Part shown: positions 63,368 to 64,000 of the stretch, piece after piece
How the letters are laid out: every line of letters starts with the position of its first letter
Numbering within the stretch: position 1 is the stretch's first letter
DNA from: Nocardioides sp. ChNu-153
GTDB lineage: Bacteria > Actinomycetota > Actinomycetes > Propionibacteriales > Nocardioidaceae
Assembly (NCBI RefSeq): GCF_030466625.1
Contig: NZ_JADEVT010000013.1
Coordinates: forward strand, 1-64,000
Length of the DNA stretch: 64,000 nucleotides
Reading direction: 5' to 3'
The notes under the pieces: model-generated
Seen by the model: the letters and a program-made list of their open reading frames with translations, nothing else
The model's database searches: none
Told to the model about the DNA's origin: nothing
Position numbers and translations under genes: made by a program

Positions 63368-64000
63368 GACCGCTCCAGGTAGGCCGCGCCGGCGGACGTC
63401 TCGAGCTCGACGACCGCGGCGCCGAGCTGCGGCAGGCCGCGCAGGTCGGGGTCGTCGGCGAGCAGGGCGGTCGCCACCTCGCGGGCGGCGACGATGGTGC
63501 CCTCGTCGCGCAGCACGCGGAGGGTCTGCAGGCTGGAGCGCCGCCCGGACTGCGAGGCGCCCAGCACGTCGCCCTCCCGCCGCTGCTCCAGGTCGACGCG
63601 GGACAGCTCGAAGCCGTCGGTGGTCGCGGCGACGGCGTCGAGGCGCTCGCGGGCCGGGGTGCCGGCCGCGGCGTTGGTGACGAGCAGGCACAGGCCGGGG
63701 AGGCCGCCCCGGCCGACGCGGCCGCGCAGCTGGTGGAGCTGGGAGACGCCGAACCGGTCGGCGTCGAGCAGCACCATCGTCGTCGCGTTCGCGACGTCGA
63801 CGCCCACCTCGATGACGGTGGTCGAGACGAGCACGTCGACCTCGCCGGCGGCGAAGCGGCGCATCACCCGGTCCTTGTCGTCGGGGGCCATCCGCCCGTG
63901 CAGGGCCTCCACCCGCAGGCCGGCCAGCGGGCCCTCGCGCAGCAGCGCGACGACGGACTCCACCGCGGCCGGGCGGGTGGTCGGCGGGGCGACCACCTCG
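63364..64000 (-). CDS. recG: ATP-dependent DNA helicase RecG, C-terminal part (gene runs off the window)
   Basis: RecG reverses stalled replication forks and migrates junctions. The 211 codons present are the C-terminal helicase half: LHGRMAPDDKDRVMRRF, DVLVSTTVIEVGVDV (motif V), QLRGRVGRG-like QLRGRVGRGGLPG (motif VI), then LSRVDLEQRREGDVLGASQSGR, the RecG-specific TRG-type end. The 5' part, with the wedge domain and Walker motifs, lies beyond 64000. The stop overlaps the rsmD GTG. Confidence 0.95.
   Translation of the reverse strand, partial: EVVAPPTTRPAAVESVVALLREGPLAGLRVEALHGRMAPDDKDRVMRRFAAGEVDVLVSTTVIEVGVDVANATTMVLLDADRFGVSQLHQLRGRVGRGGLPGLCLLVTNAAAGTPARERLDAVAATTDGFELSRVDLEQRREGDVLGASQSGRRSSLQTLRVLRDEGTIVAAREVATALLADDPDLRGLPQLGAAVVELETSAGAAYLERS

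Overview
The window is a single, very G+C-rich (roughly three quarters G+C by eye) stretch of actinobacterial core chromosome. Gene order (infB-ylxR-nusA-rimP, proS, ispG-rseP-dxr, rlmN, cdsA-frr-pyrH, tsf-rpsB, xerC-dprA-comM-yraN, rnhB-lepB-rplS, trmD-rimM-khpA-rpsP, ffh, glnD-glnK-amt, ftsY-smc, mutM-rnc-rpmF-DUF177-coaD-rsmD-recG), GTG/TTG starts and many TANNNT boxes 6-7 nt before start codons point to an actinomycete. Flp-pilus TadE/G genes, a DUF4439 gene beside rimP and an AbiEi/DUF559 gene suggest Propionibacteriales, perhaps Nocardioidaceae; that placement is inference. Almost everything is on the minus strand.

Layout by coordinate. 1-2310: translation/transcription factors IF-2 (partial), YlxR, NusA, RimP. 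2483-3480: a plus-strand lipoprotein and ferritin-like pair. 3800-7098: CoA-transferase and ProS. 7182-13321: DoxX, GNAT, the non-mevalonate isoprenoid genes ispG and dxr flanking the site-2 protease rseP, and a degenerate AMP-ligase-like gene. 13380-16916: a GT4 glycosyltransferase, RlmN and a Pro/Glu-repeat membrane protein. 16948-21302: cdsA, frr, pyrH, tsf, rpsB. 21695-27033: a LytM-like peptidase, XerC, DprA, ComM, YraN. 27125-29515: TadG/TadE. 29642-33439: DUF2469, rnhB, lepB, rplS and a first ammonium transporter. 33627-36215: trmD (fused to a GNAT domain), rimM, khpA, rpsP. 36423-43450: an oligopeptide ABC importer with an atypically long permease, a coupled 18-residue bridging ORF and an opposite-strand PH-domain gene in its middle. 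43677-46450: an amidohydrolase, an inverted-repeat-flanked AbiEi/DUF559 endonuclease-like gene, and a NYN-domain protein. 46469-57928: ffh, the glnD-glnK-amt nitrogen cluster, ftsY, thioesterase, smc. 58036-64000: MFS transporter, mutM, rnc, rpmF, DUF177, a fused rsmD-coaD ORF and the 3' part of recG.

Most genes are housekeeping: ribosome assembly and translation, protein export (Ffh, FtsY, LepB), DNA repair and recombination (MutM, XerC, RecG, DprA, RnhB, Smc), phospholipid and isoprenoid synthesis, and nitrogen sensing. The points most worth a second look are: the gene at 44846-45829, bounded by long inverted repeats whose outer ends are near-perfect palindromes and which could be a small mobile or once-mobile unit built on a Vsr-like nuclease; two gene fusions (TrmD-GNAT and RsmD-CoaD); matching 36-bp operator-like elements in front of both amt genes; the bridging ORF between oppB and oppC; a candidate L19 leader; and a systematic set of leaderless promoters. 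No rRNA, tRNA, CRISPR array, prophage or classical insertion sequence was seen.
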